This document shows positions 9,210 through 17,904 of a stretch of 63,126 bases of DNA, one piece after another. Made by a program: the position numbers and the translations under genes. The notes beneath the pieces are model-generated. The model was not told the origin of the DNA, did not search any database, and saw only the letters and a list, made by a program, of their open reading frames with translations. How positions within the stretch are numbered: the first letter of the stretch is position 1; each line of letters opens with the position of its first letter. The stretch is from Tepidibacter mesophilus (GTDB lineage: Bacteria > Bacillota > Clostridia > Peptostreptococcales > Peptostreptococcaceae). Location of the stretch: contig NZ_BDQY01000020.1 of NCBI RefSeq assembly GCF_002724055.1, forward strand, positions 1-63,126. Direction: 5' to 3'.

Positions 9210-9374
9210 TTATCCTTCTTGAATAAATAATCTCTCATAAATCTCACAAGTTTCATTTGTGCATACATCTCCTACACAGTGAATGCATGTCACTGCTCTA
9301 CACTTCTTCATCCCACTTTCATTTGTGTTATCTATTTCATTTATTTTAGTTTTAAATATATTTATATTCTCCAT
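9210..9374 (-). CDS. DUF1540-like Cys-rich microprotein
   Basis: A 54-residue protein with a C-terminal cluster CRAVTCIHCVGDVCTNETC, spacing C-x4-C-x2-C-x4-C-x4-C, resembling the small Cys-rich DUF1540 domain, a putative metal-binding fold. GGGGG lies about 10 nt before the ATG, a consensus sigma-A promoter lies upstream and a strong terminator downstream, so it is a complete monocistronic unit. Role unknown. Confidence 0.75.
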   Translation of the reverse strand: MENINIFKTKINEIDNTNESGMKKCRAVTCIHCVGDVCTNETCEIYERLFIQEG

Positions 9375-9406
9375 TTAACATACCCCCTTTATATCTTTGC
9401 AATTAT

Positions 9407-9435
9407 ATATTATCATTTTTTTAATTGTTTGTCAA
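9407..9435 (-). promoter_or_regulatory. Sigma-A promoter of the Cys-rich microprotein gene
   Basis: TTGACA (9430-9435), 17 bp, TAATAT (9407-9412) on the minus strand: perfect -35 and optimal spacing. Confidence 0.8.
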
Positions 9436-9682
9436 TTGAATCTTGCATTTTTTATTTTTCATTTTCAAGCTTTATTTGCTGTTTTATTTGTAATTTAAGA
9501 ATAATTTCAAAGTATAACTTTCATTTTAATACCAACATAATTTTTTTATTAGGTCGCACACTCTTTGTGTCAACTGATATCAAGATAATACTGTGTAAAT
9601 AAAAATTAAATTCATATACTTTTAAAATAAAATGGGTATAAACGTTAAATTTAAAGAATATATTTGAAGAGGAGGTGATAAA
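9436..9682. other. Intergenic region upstream of spoVB
   Basis: About 250 bp, AT-rich. CATATACTT near 9612 could be part of a mother-cell-type -10, but no matching -35 was found. GAGGAGGTGAT at the right end is the spoVB ribosome site. Confidence 0.4.
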
Positions 9683-11005
9683 TTGAAAGTCCCAAATCTC
9701 ATATATTCAACAACTATACTTTTTATATCAAATTTTATAGTTAGAATAATAGGCTTTTTATATAAAATATTTCTATCAAAACAGATAGGTGCTAATGGTT
9801 TAGGTACTTTTCATATGATTTTTCATTTTTTGATGCTTTGTGTGTGCTTAACAACAACAGGTATACCAGTTGCACTAAATAGCCTTATTTCAAAAGAAAA
9901 AAAAATGAATAATAAACATAATATGAATTCACTTTTTATCTCTACACTATATCTGTCTTTTTTTATTTCTATATTAATATCATTAATAGTATTTTTTAAT
10001 TCAAAATTTATAGGATTTAAATTATTACATTCTAACGATTCTCAAATGTTGATAATCTGTATACTGCCAGCTATATTGTTAATCACAGTATCAAATATAC
10101 TAAGAAACTATTATTATGGCATAAAAAAAGTTCAAATTCCAGCCATAGGTCAAATATTAGAACAAGTAGGCAGAATATTATTTGTAATTATATTATTTTC
10201 ATTTACAAAAAATAAATCTATTTATCCTCTTATAGCTCTAATAGGTATATCTGTGGGAGAATTAGTAAATATAATATTTATAATTGTAAACTTGTTTTTT
10301 GAACCCACGTTATCCAATACTTACTCTATCTCGCTTAATGATTTTAAAAATAGTATTAATAACATAACTAAGATGGCTATTCCTATAACGTTTAATAGGG
10401 TTTTTACAGTAGTAATTCAATCTATTAGTTCTATATTAATACCGAGCAGACTTGAACTAAGTGGTTTATCTCATTCTCAATCTCTATCTCTTTATGGGAC
10501 TGTTACAGGTATGGTATTCCCTTTTTTATTTTTACCATTTACGTTAACATCAGCATTAGTTGTGAACCTGATTCCAAGTATTTCTCAAGAAATGCCGAAT
10601 AAAAACTATAGCTTAATAAACAAAAAAATATTTTTTTCTATATTTTTGACTTCATGCATAGGATTTTCTTCAAGCCTAATATATTTTTTCTTTGGTGAGA
10701 AAATATGTATATTGATATTTGATAGTAAGCTTGCTGGAATATACTTAAAAGCTATCTCTATAAGTACTTTCTTCATGGTATTAAATCACACTCTATCAGG
10801 TATACTTCACTCTATTGAAAAAGAATACAATGCTACTATAAATAATATAATCGGATTATCTGTTCAGCTATTTTGTATATACTTTTTACTTCCTATTAAC
10901 TCTATAAATGTATATGGATTTATATATGGATTTACCTTATCTGGAGTTATAATATTTATACTTCATGTAATTACACTTTATAAAACACAAAGAAGGTGGT
11001 ACTAA
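9683..11005 (+). CDS. spoVB: SpoVB-like polysaccharide/lipid flippase
   Basis: A 440-residue polytopic membrane protein of the MOP (MVF/PST) superfamily with 12-14 predicted hydrophobic segments. Its N-terminus (ISNFIVRIIGFLYKIFLSKQ) and length match SpoVB, which acts in spore cortex formation by moving lipid-linked peptidoglycan precursors. It starts with TTG, 5 nt after GAGGAGGTGAT. The location beside spore-surface genes fits either a cortex role or export of a surface-glycan precursor. The stop codon lies inside the terminator shared with the convergent gene. Confidence 0.8.
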   Translation: MKVPNLIYSTTILFISNFIVRIIGFLYKIFLSKQIGANGLGTFHMIFHFLMLCVCLTTTGIPVALNSLISKEKKMNNKHNMNSLFISTLYLSFFISILISLIVFFNSKFIGFKLLHSNDSQMLIICILPAILLITVSNILRNYYYGIKKVQIPAIGQILEQVGRILFVIILFSFTKNKSIYPLIALIGISVGELVNIIFIIVNLFFEPTLSNTYSISLNDFKNSINNITKMAIPITFNRVFTVVIQSISSILIPSRLELSGLSHSQSLSLYGTVTGMVFPFLFLPFTLTSALVVNLIPSISQEMPNKNYSLINKKIFFSIFLTSCIGFSSSLIYFFFGEKICILIFDSKLAGIYLKAISISTFFMVLNHTLSGILHSIEKEYNATINNIIGLSVQLFCIYFLLPINSINVYGFIYGFTLSGVIIFILHVITLYKTQRRWY

Positions 11006-11018
11006 AGCCACCTTCTTA
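10990..11018. terminator. Bidirectional terminator, overlaps the spoVB stop
   Basis: AAGAAGGTGG pairs with CCACCTTCTT; the spoVB stop codon is in the loop and the convergent gene ends at 11020. Confidence 0.75.
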
Positions 11019-11019
11019 T

Positions 11020-12060
11020 TTATTTTGTTTTTATATTTTCAAAACCTACGAACGATATTCTAGGATAATTAAGCCCAAATGCATTATTTAGTTTGAAATT
11101 TTTCAATTCTTCTTTGTCATTACTAATAAATTTATATCTTATTATATCATTTTTAAAACTATTACTATCTATAATAGGTTCTCTCCATGTGTTTCCTCCA
11201 TCAAATGAATTAGAGCTATATACTTTATTCATCTGAGCCCATACAGTCCATAATACATCCCGACATTTTATTATAGTTGGAAACGAGCAATTAGACTGTT
11301 CCGATAAAATAATTCCATTATTTTCTTCATTTATCCCTTTATTTAAATCCCTACTTGTATATCTAATAGTCAAATTCTCATTTATAAATTCGGACCATGT
11401 CATATGGTACAAGTTATTATCATCTTTTAATACATCTAAATATATTTTTTTGTTTTTTGTATTTGTTAATTTATGTGATTCAGTCCACTCTTTAGTGTTA
11501 TAATTGAATTTATTATAAAATACTTCCTCTTTATCGTCTACTTTATTAAAATAGAAAATATTCAAATCATCTTTATATTTATTAACTATATAAGGATTTA
11601 TAATTGGATATGATTTTATAAATTCAATATTAGAACTTCTCCATTCTTTTCCATTAAAGTAATGAGAAAGTATTGACCATATTCTATAATTTTTAACATC
11701 TCTTATATAATAAAAAACATGTATATCATCATCATTTTTTATTATATACGGATATTTAATAATATATTTTTCATTATCGTAATCAAATAATTTTTTATAC
11801 TTTATATCTAGATTATTATCTGTATATAAATATAGTATTTCTCCATGCAAATTATTTGCTATTCCATAAATTTTATCATCTTTATCTACTTGGATATTAA
11901 ATTGATTACTTATAATATCCGATACTATTTTTTTTAAGTCTAACCATCCTTTGTTATGTATAAATATTTTAACAACCAAATCGTTTTTATGAGTATAAAA
12001 TACCAGCGTGTCCTTATTTGATTTTTTTATTATTGTCTCAACATGATTAATAAATGGCAT
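11020..12060 (-). CDS. Beta-propeller-like repeat protein, paralogue 1 of 3
   Basis: A 346-residue protein of unknown function, rich in short aromatic beta-strand repeats such as DDIHVFYYIRD, DDLNIFYFNK, NNLYHMTWSE and DVLWTVWAQ, about 45-50 residues apart. SSNSFDGGNTWREP resembles the Asp-box turn of sialidase-like propellers. No signal peptide is visible. Related genes lie at 13222 and 15261, all on the minus strand with short plus-strand spore or glycosylation genes between them. Ribosome site AGGAGG. Fold is inferred from repeat spacing. A carbohydrate- or protein-binding spore-surface role is a guess from context. Confidence 0.6.
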   Translation of the reverse strand: MPFINHVETIIKKSNKDTLVFYTHKNDLVVKIFIHNKGWLDLKKIVSDIISNQFNIQVDKDDKIYGIANNLHGEILYLYTDNNLDIKYKKLFDYDNEKYIIKYPYIIKNDDDIHVFYYIRDVKNYRIWSILSHYFNGKEWRSSNIEFIKSYPIINPYIVNKYKDDLNIFYFNKVDDKEEVFYNKFNYNTKEWTESHKLTNTKNKKIYLDVLKDDNNLYHMTWSEFINENLTIRYTSRDLNKGINEENNGIILSEQSNCSFPTIIKCRDVLWTVWAQMNKVYSSNSFDGGNTWREPIIDSNSFKNDIIRYKFISNDKEELKNFKLNNAFGLNYPRISFVGFENIKTK

Positions 12061-12105
12061 ACATACACCTCCTACTATTTATTATTAAAATTATATGTAG
12101 TTAGT

Positions 12106-12196
12106 CACTTATAATTTGTTAAATGCATATATTAAGTATGAAATAAAAACCATTTTAGGAAATATAGTAACGATGTAGATTCAAAATCATATACTA
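12106..12196 (+). promoter_or_regulatory. Two candidate sigma-K-like promoters for the Cys-rich coat gene
   Basis: Distal: CACT (12106-12109), 16 bp, CATATATTA (12126-12134). Proximal: AC (12170-12171), 16 bp, CATATACTA (12188-12196). The proximal one would give a leader of about 55 nt and is favoured. Confidence 0.45.
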
Positions 12197-12257
12197 AAAG
12201 TAACAAGGTACTTATTTAGTTTTGTATACTTTTTAATAAAGAGGGGGTAAAAATAAT

Positions 12258-13193
12258 ATGTCATGTAAAACTTGTGGTACAAAAACTTATACTAAAGATG
12301 ATCCTAAGGTACCAGTAGAAAAAACTTGTTGTTCAGCTAACACATCATGCACTACTCCATTTGAGTATGATCCAGAAAAAATAATATCAGAATGTATATT
12401 TGTAGAAAAAGTTTATGATTCAATAATAATAAATAAAGAAGTAGATGCAGTCCCAGCTACTATAACTTCTGATCCGATTACGATTCCTTCAGGATCAGAA
12501 ATAGAAACACTTAATATAACTTGCTCTACTAGAGACGTTGTTGTAACTCCTATTGTTACAAAAATCAACGGAACAGATGTGTCCGCTTTTCCAACTCCAA
12601 TACCAGGACCTGGCGGAATCGAGCAAATTGATTTATCTTTCATAGATACTTCAAAATGCGATTTAGAAAACAAAGGAACTCCTATTTATATAGCTCAAAC
12701 ATTAGATATAGCTGGACAAATAAACTTAGAAATAAATGGGGTAGTTAAATCTTGTTCTGAGCCAAGATTTTGTAAATTCAAAACTATAGCTTCTATAGAT
12801 CTTGATCCTTTGTCAATATTAATAAATGCATTTGCTCAATTGTGTATTCCTTCAACAGCTTATGCTATGAAACCATCTTTAGCCGAATTTTGCTCAATTT
12901 CTTGTGAACTTGTTTTACCTAATGGATTAGATGATGTCTCTTTAATTCCAGTTCTAGGCTCTACAACTGAATTTACAGTTCAAATAGACGATGCATTTTT
13001 AATATTATGTATAACTTGTGAGAAGAAAATTAAAGTTCCTGTGCAACTTTGTGTTCTATCTACAGGATTCTGTGAGCCTCCAAAACAATTGGGATTATGT
13101 TCTGATTTCCCTCAACTATTTCCAGATCAAATCAATAAACCTATACTAGGTAGTAATGATAGTTATTCTGATTGTAACTGTAATCGCGACTAA
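12258..13193 (+). CDS. Cys-rich spore-coat-like protein
   Basis: A 311-residue protein with more than 20 cysteines, many in pairs or short clusters: SCKTCGTKTY at the N-terminus, CCSANTSC, SCSEPRFC, CITCEKK, and DCNCNRD at the C-terminus. There is a hydrophobic beta-rich middle and no signal peptide. The N-terminal motif and composition are typical of cross-linked coat or exosporium proteins. AGAGGGGG precedes the ATG, with sigma-K-like boxes upstream and a strong terminator downstream. I do not recognize the family; the spore role is inferred from promoter, composition and neighbours. Confidence 0.6.
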   Translation: MSCKTCGTKTYTKDDPKVPVEKTCCSANTSCTTPFEYDPEKIISECIFVEKVYDSIIINKEVDAVPATITSDPITIPSGSEIETLNITCSTRDVVVTPIVTKINGTDVSAFPTPIPGPGGIEQIDLSFIDTSKCDLENKGTPIYIAQTLDIAGQINLEINGVVKSCSEPRFCKFKTIASIDLDPLSILINAFAQLCIPSTAYAMKPSLAEFCSISCELVLPNGLDDVSLIPVLGSTTEFTVQIDDAFLILCITCEKKIKVPVQLCVLSTGFCEPPKQLGLCSDFPQLFPDQINKPILGSNDSYSDCNCNRD

Positions 13194-13194
13194 G

Positions 13195-13220
13195 AAGAAG
13201 GCTTTCTAGCCTTCTTTTTT
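13195..13220 (+). terminator. Terminator after the Cys-rich coat gene
   Basis: AAGAAGGCT, TTCT loop, AGCCTTCTT, then a T-run. Confidence 0.85.
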
Positions 13221-13221
13221 A

Positions 13222-14427
13222 TTATAAATTAAAATATTTTTTCAAACTTTTTATAAATGATTCTTTTTCTTCTTCCTTATAATATGATCTAAAGTAATTG
13301 TTTTCAGCTATTTCTTTTTTTGTGATTTTTTCAACATCAAGTTGAGTTCCTGATTGTATACTTCCTTGTGTAATCTCTTGTTTTTCTTCTTCTATTATTT
13401 CTTTTTCATCACCTTTAGATATAACCCCTCTATCTATACATATAAATTTTATATCATTACTTTCTATAACCCCTAACGAATCTATATATTTATCTATATT
13501 CATATTTTTATATTTACTCCCTATATACTTTATATCTTGTATATCTGATAAGCTTATTCGTTTTTTCATATCCCATTTTAGTGTATCCATCATAGAATTT
13601 TGAATAGTTACTGTTTTATTTATATTCCATACTATAAATATAGTTTTATCAAATTCAAATATCTTAAAATCACATTTATGCTCAACTTTATCAAATGTAT
13701 ATTTTACCCAGCAAGAATTTTCTGAAATATTCTTAATATTTTTAGAGATATGATTTAATCTTTTTTTATCATTTTTAGACCTATATAATACATGAATATT
13801 ATTTATCGAATCAACTAACATATTTTCAAATTCCATATCATCATTATTTGAATTTAGAATCAAAGGCTCTTGCCATTTTTTTAAGCTATTAGAATATACT
13901 CTTATATATGGTCTTTTTTCTAAGTTTTTGTATATTAAGAATATATCTCCTTTAGAATTGTAATCCACCATATAACTTAATCTATCATCGCGTGAAGCTT
14001 CTATATGAATATAATCTGTTTTCCATCTATTACCTTCCATATGACTATGAACTATTTTTGAATTTTTATCGCTTAGTTTTTCAAATGAATAAATCATATG
14101 CATTTTTCTTGCTATAATAAATAAATTAACTTTATTTATTTGATTTATCAAAGGTCTATAACTCTTCAAAATATTAATTTTAATTGTATTTCCAGAATAA
14201 ATACAATGACATAATTTACCACAATTAGTGACGCCTAACAAATGAATATTGTCCTTAAAATCAATTGCTACATCATAAGCTTTTACATTTCTTAATATTT
14301 CCATATTATCTCGCGATTTTATATTCATTTTTTCACAATAAATATTCTCATTTTGTATATAAAATTTCAATAACTCTCCAGACTCTTTTCGTATTATATT
14401 TTTTTTACACATACTCAAATTCATCAT
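13222..14427 (-). CDS. Beta-propeller-like repeat protein, paralogue 2 of 3
   Basis: A 401-residue relative of the genes at 11020 and 15261. Repeated strands include DNIHLLGVTN, KMHMIYSFEK, GDIFLIYKN, NNIHVLYRSKND and KTIFIVWNIN. The last 60 residues are an acidic, Glu/Lys-rich tail, probably disordered, ending in a short helix. No signal peptide. GGGAGG precedes ATG by 5 nt. CATATATAT about 65 nt upstream could be a mother-cell sigma -10, but no good -35 was found. Function unknown; likely to act with the neighbouring surface-glycan genes. Confidence 0.55.
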   Translation of the reverse strand: MMNLSMCKKNIIRKESGELLKFYIQNENIYCEKMNIKSRDNMEILRNVKAYDVAIDFKDNIHLLGVTNCGKLCHCIYSGNTIKINILKSYRPLINQINKVNLFIIARKMHMIYSFEKLSDKNSKIVHSHMEGNRWKTDYIHIEASRDDRLSYMVDYNSKGDIFLIYKNLEKRPYIRVYSNSLKKWQEPLILNSNNDDMEFENMLVDSINNIHVLYRSKNDKKRLNHISKNIKNISENSCWVKYTFDKVEHKCDFKIFEFDKTIFIVWNINKTVTIQNSMMDTLKWDMKKRISLSDIQDIKYIGSKYKNMNIDKYIDSLGVIESNDIKFICIDRGVISKGDEKEIIEEEKQEITQGSIQSGTQLDVEKITKKEIAENNYFRSYYKEEEKESFIKSLKKYFNL

Positions 14428-14562
14428 CTTTCCCTCCCTTAAGATACCTATTATTATTAATATATATGCCTATTTAATATTATAAATACTAGTTAGAATC
14501 ATAATTATTAATACAATAGAATAGAATATCATATAATATATAATAAATAAGGAGCGATTAAT

Positions 14563-15264
14563 ATGGCTGTGATAAGCGTTATTATTCCTACATTTAACTA
14601 TTCAGAATTTATATGCGATGCAATAGAAAGCGTATTCAACCAAACATTCCAAGACATAGAAGTAATAGTTGTAGATGATGGTTCTACCGATAATACAAAA
14701 GATTTATTAATCAAATACAAGAATAAAATAAAGTATTACTACCAAAATCACAAAGGCCCTGCAAGTGCCAGAAATTTAGGTATTAAAAACTCTAACAGTT
14801 CATATATATGTTTTTTAGATTCAGATGATATTTTCATGCCTGACAAACTTCAGATTCAAATTGATACATTCAATTCTATTTCTAATAATAGTATAGCTCT
14901 TTTGTATTCCAATTTCACAGCTGTAAATAAAAAACTCAATCTAAACATACAACACTATCAATGTCCTAAATTCAAATCACATCAACATGAACTTAGACAT
15001 CTAATAAATCACAACTTTATAAATACTTCTACTGTAATGATAAAAAAAGATTGCTTATATGAGGTTGGTTTATTTGATGAAAAATTTAAGTACTTAGAAG
15101 ACTACGATTTATGGTTGAAGCTTGGATTTAAATATGAATTTTTCCATATACCCAAATATTTAGTTAAAACAAGATCTCACTCTAAAAATTACAGTAGACA
15201 AGTAAATAATCTAGTTAAGCTAGATTGTTTAAATGAAATAAGAAAAAAGGTTAATAAATATTAA
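14563..15264 (+). CDS. Family 2 glycosyltransferase
   Basis: A 233-residue GT-A enzyme that transfers a sugar from a nucleotide donor. Landmarks: SVIIPTFN near residue 5, VVDDGSTDNT near 45, and the DXD-type metal/nucleotide site FLDSDD near 87-92, followed by LYEVGLFDEKFKYLEDYDLW, the usual acceptor-side motif. No membrane segment, so cytoplasmic or mother-cell face. AAGGAG precedes ATG and CATATAATA lies 33 nt upstream, a possible sigma-K -10. The acceptor is unknown. Its stop overlaps the convergent propeller gene by 4 bp. Confidence 0.85.
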   Translation: MAVISVIIPTFNYSEFICDAIESVFNQTFQDIEVIVVDDGSTDNTKDLLIKYKNKIKYYYQNHKGPASARNLGIKNSNSSYICFLDSDDIFMPDKLQIQIDTFNSISNNSIALLYSNFTAVNKKLNLNIQHYQCPKFKSHQHELRHLINHNFINTSTVMIKKDCLYEVGLFDEKFKYLEDYDLWLKLGFKYEFFHIPKYLVKTRSHSKNYSRQVNNLVKLDCLNEIRKKVNKY

Positions 15265-15274
15265 CCTTTTTTCT
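15241..15274. terminator. Bidirectional terminator spanning two convergent stop codons
   Basis: 16-bp perfect palindromic arms (AGAAAAAAGGTTAATA) contain both stop codons of the convergent genes, which overlap by 4 bp. Confidence 0.75.
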
Positions 15275-16688
15275 TATTTAACCATATACAACTTTTTATC
15301 TTTGAAATCAAATTAGTTTTTCCCTCCTTGCTTTTTATATCTTCATGTGCTTTTAAAAAATCATTAAATTTAGACTCGAGATTTTCATAATTTTCATTCA
15401 TTTTGTCTAAAATTTCTATAAACTTAGTTTCCCTCTTTTTCATATACTCTATATCATTTTTAAGTCTTGTAATTTTATAAGAATAATGTTCTTTGTAATC
15501 ACAAATAATAGATTCTTGATTATCAATAAATACTTCATCTATATTATTATTTAAATAATCTTTAATATCATTTGAATAATTTATTATACTATTTTTTATA
15601 TTATTTATATCATCTATTCCTACAGCTTCTTCCTTTAAAGCATCTATGCTTTCGTATTTATAATTTATAGTTCTAAATAAATTCTTGTCTATCATCTTTT
15701 TCCGATTTATGCCTAATAGATCTACTTCTTCTTGTAAATACCTGTAGTACATATGTGTTTTAATACTTTTAAAATCTTTATATTTATTCCCGATATATAT
15801 AATAGGTATTAATTTTTTATTATACTCTAAGTCTATATTATCTACAGAATACTCATCAATGTTTAATTTATAAAATTTATTATTTTGATTCCAAATTATT
15901 TTTATAACATCGTCAATTTGAATCAAGAATGCTTCAATTAACCCACCCAGTATTTTCTTTATACTTTCCCTTTTTTTAAATCCAAGTGTATATGTACGTC
16001 TTATATCCTTAACTAAATAATCAACTTTTATTCCATCAAACTCAAAGCTATATAAAGTTATATGAATACTACCTTTTGTATCACATAAAAGAGAAAATTC
16101 TTTTATAATCTCTTTATTATTGTTTATTTTCTCAGGTATACTCCAATTATTATATCTATTATTAAACATTTTATAAAATACATGATTTAGGTTATTTTTA
16201 GATCTATATACAAGATGAATATTTCCATTAATATCTATATCCGTTTCATAAAGTTTACCTTCATAATATTCGAAAAATTCCCCTACTTTGTATTTGTTTA
16301 TTTTATTATCTATTATAAAATAATGTATAATCTCTAATACATCATTTTTATTAGTGTTCTTTTTTACAACTATTATATTTGTCATATCATCATGAACATA
16401 GATTCTTATATCCTTAAACTCTTTTATAGGAATATTGTATATATCTATCCTATTTTTTATATACATATCATTTTTATATCTTACATAGATTATTTCTCCA
16501 AAGAAATTTACAATTCCTATATTTATATTTCCTAAAGCATCCATACAAACAGAAAATTTGAATACATCATTAAAAAGTTCTTCAATATTATTATTAATTT
16601 TTTTATATAATATCCCCTTTTTCAAGTAAAAAAAGTTAAATACGTTATTAATACATGTCACATATTCATATTCTTTAGTAAAGAACAT
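15261..16688 (-). CDS. Beta-propeller-like repeat protein with coiled-coil tail, paralogue 3 of 3
   Basis: A 475-residue protein. Residues 1-320 carry repeated beta-strand motifs (GNINIGIVNF, GNIHLVYRSKNNLNH, GSIHITLYSFEF, DVIKIIWNQN). About 330-475 are helical and charged, with a coiled coil near 410-455. IHLVYRSKN here and IHVLYRSKN in the gene at 13222 show common origin. The ATG at 16688 is chosen because AGGAGG lies 7 nt upstream; an earlier ATG would add 13 residues across that site. Unknown function; the tail could anchor the protein in the coat or drive oligomerization. Confidence 0.55.
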   Translation of the reverse strand: MFFTKEYEYVTCINNVFNFFYLKKGILYKKINNNIEELFNDVFKFSVCMDALGNINIGIVNFFGEIIYVRYKNDMYIKNRIDIYNIPIKEFKDIRIYVHDDMTNIIVVKKNTNKNDVLEIIHYFIIDNKINKYKVGEFFEYYEGKLYETDIDINGNIHLVYRSKNNLNHVFYKMFNNRYNNWSIPEKINNNKEIIKEFSLLCDTKGSIHITLYSFEFDGIKVDYLVKDIRRTYTLGFKKRESIKKILGGLIEAFLIQIDDVIKIIWNQNNKFYKLNIDEYSVDNIDLEYNKKLIPIIYIGNKYKDFKSIKTHMYYRYLQEEVDLLGINRKKMIDKNLFRTINYKYESIDALKEEAVGIDDINNIKNSIINYSNDIKDYLNNNIDEVFIDNQESIICDYKEHYSYKITRLKNDIEYMKKRETKFIEILDKMNENYENLESKFNDFLKAHEDIKSKEGKTNLISKIKSCIWLNKKKG

Positions 16689-16757
16689 ACCATAACCTCC
16701 TGACTCCTTCATTATATATATATTCAAAAAACTAAATTCAATTCTTTTAATTATTAC

Positions 16758-16875
16758 TTATTGAAGTAATGTATCTCTTAATACATCTATATTATTTTCT
16801 TTACATAATATAACTCCACTATCAGTATTATTTGTTAATGAAATTTTAGATATTGATATAACTACTTTATAGATT
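16758..16875 (-). pseudogene. Possible remnant reading frame
   Basis: On the minus strand a 38-codon frame encodes KVVISISKISLTNNTDSG then VILCKENNIDVLRDTLLQ and a stop. It has sensible amino-acid composition but no start codon, and a stop lies just upstream. It may be a fragment of a lost gene, or chance. Confidence 0.25.
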
Positions 16876-16959
16876 ACATTTTATATATCCTATAGCTTTT
16901 TTACAAAATTTGAAGAACACTATGAAATTGTTATGATATAATTTATAGAGGTGATTTAT

Positions 16960-17634
16960 GTGAAAATATTAAGAAATGATTGGCAAAACTTATTAAAAGA
17001 TGAGTTTGAAAAAGATTATTATTTGAAACTCAGAAGTTTTTTAATAAACGAATACAAAACAGAAACTATATATCCAGATATGTACGACATATTTAATGCC
17101 TTAAACTATACACAGTATAAAGATGTAAAAGTAGTAATACTTGGACAAGATCCATATCATGGTCCTAATCAAGCACACGGTCTAAGTTTTTCTGTAAAAC
17201 CTGATGTAGCTATTCCACCATCACTTTTAAACATATATAAAGAGCTTAATAGTGATTTAGAATGTTATATTCCTAATAACGGATACTTAAAGAAATGGTC
17301 AGACCAAGGAGTTTTGCTTCTTAATGCTGTACTCACAGTCAAAGCAAATCAAGCAAATTCTCACAAGAATATAGGATGGGAATATTTTACTGATAAAATT
17401 ATTAGTATCTTAAATAACAGAAAAAATCCTATTGTTTTCATATTGTGGGGAAAAAATGCTCAGTCCAAACTTAACATAATAAAAAATCCAAATCACTGCA
17501 TAATAAAATCCGTTCACCCAAGTCCGCTATCTGCATATAGAGGTTTTTTTGGAAGTAAACCTTTCTCTAAGACTAATGATTTTCTTATATCAATAGGTGC
17601 TAACCCTATTAATTGGCAAATTGAAAATATATAG
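16960..17634 (+). CDS. ung: Uracil-DNA glycosylase (family 1)
   Basis: Removes uracil from DNA as the first step of base excision repair. Full-length family-1 enzyme (224 residues). The water-activating loop [13 protein letters not shown] contains Asp64. The C-terminal [14 protein letters not shown] carries the catalytic His and the minor-groove loop. The start is GTG at 16960, 6 nt after GAGGTG; an in-frame GTG further up overlaps this site. It is a housekeeping gene inserted among spore-surface genes. TATAAT about 25 nt upstream is a likely -10. Confidence 0.97.
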   Translation: MKILRNDWQNLLKDEFEKDYYLKLRSFLINEYKTETIYPDMYDIFNALNYTQYKDVKVVILGQDPYHGPNQAHGLSFSVKPDVAIPPSLLNIYKELNSDLECYIPNNGYLKKWSDQGVLLLNAVLTVKANQANSHKNIGWEYFTDKIISILNNRKNPIVFILWGKNAQSKLNIIKNPNHCIIKSVHPSPLSAYRGFFGSKPFSKTNDFLISIGANPINWQIENI

Positions 17635-17807
17635 AACTTCATATTAAAATCAGTTGTGATATAACGGAAATTCTAAAAAATATAAATAAAAATCTCAATC
17701 GATCTATATGCTATGGATAAAAAAATAAATTCATTCATATAATATATTTATTTTTTTAATTACCATTTCAATTTTTAATTCCTTATATTTTTATTGTATT
17801 CAAAATA

Positions 17808-17858
17808 ACCCAACAGTATATGATTTTTTACTTATCTATACTATTGGGTATTTTTATT
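17808..17858 (+). terminator. Terminator downstream of ung
   Basis: ACCCA-CAGTATA pairs with TATACT-TTGGGT around a 16-nt loop, followed by ATTTTTATTT. Confidence 0.6.
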
Positions 17859-17904
17859 TCAAACTATCAACATACTTTTTTAATTGTATAATTATATATA
17901 TTTG

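Noticed and set aside
9279-9602. Plus-strand frame beginning MNACHCSTLL
   Set aside because: Antisense to the DUF1540-like microprotein gene, which has a promoter, ribosome site and terminator.
17720-17760. AT-only inverted repeat downstream of ung
   Set aside because: Composed almost entirely of A and T; expected by chance in this DNA, and the better terminator follows at 17808.
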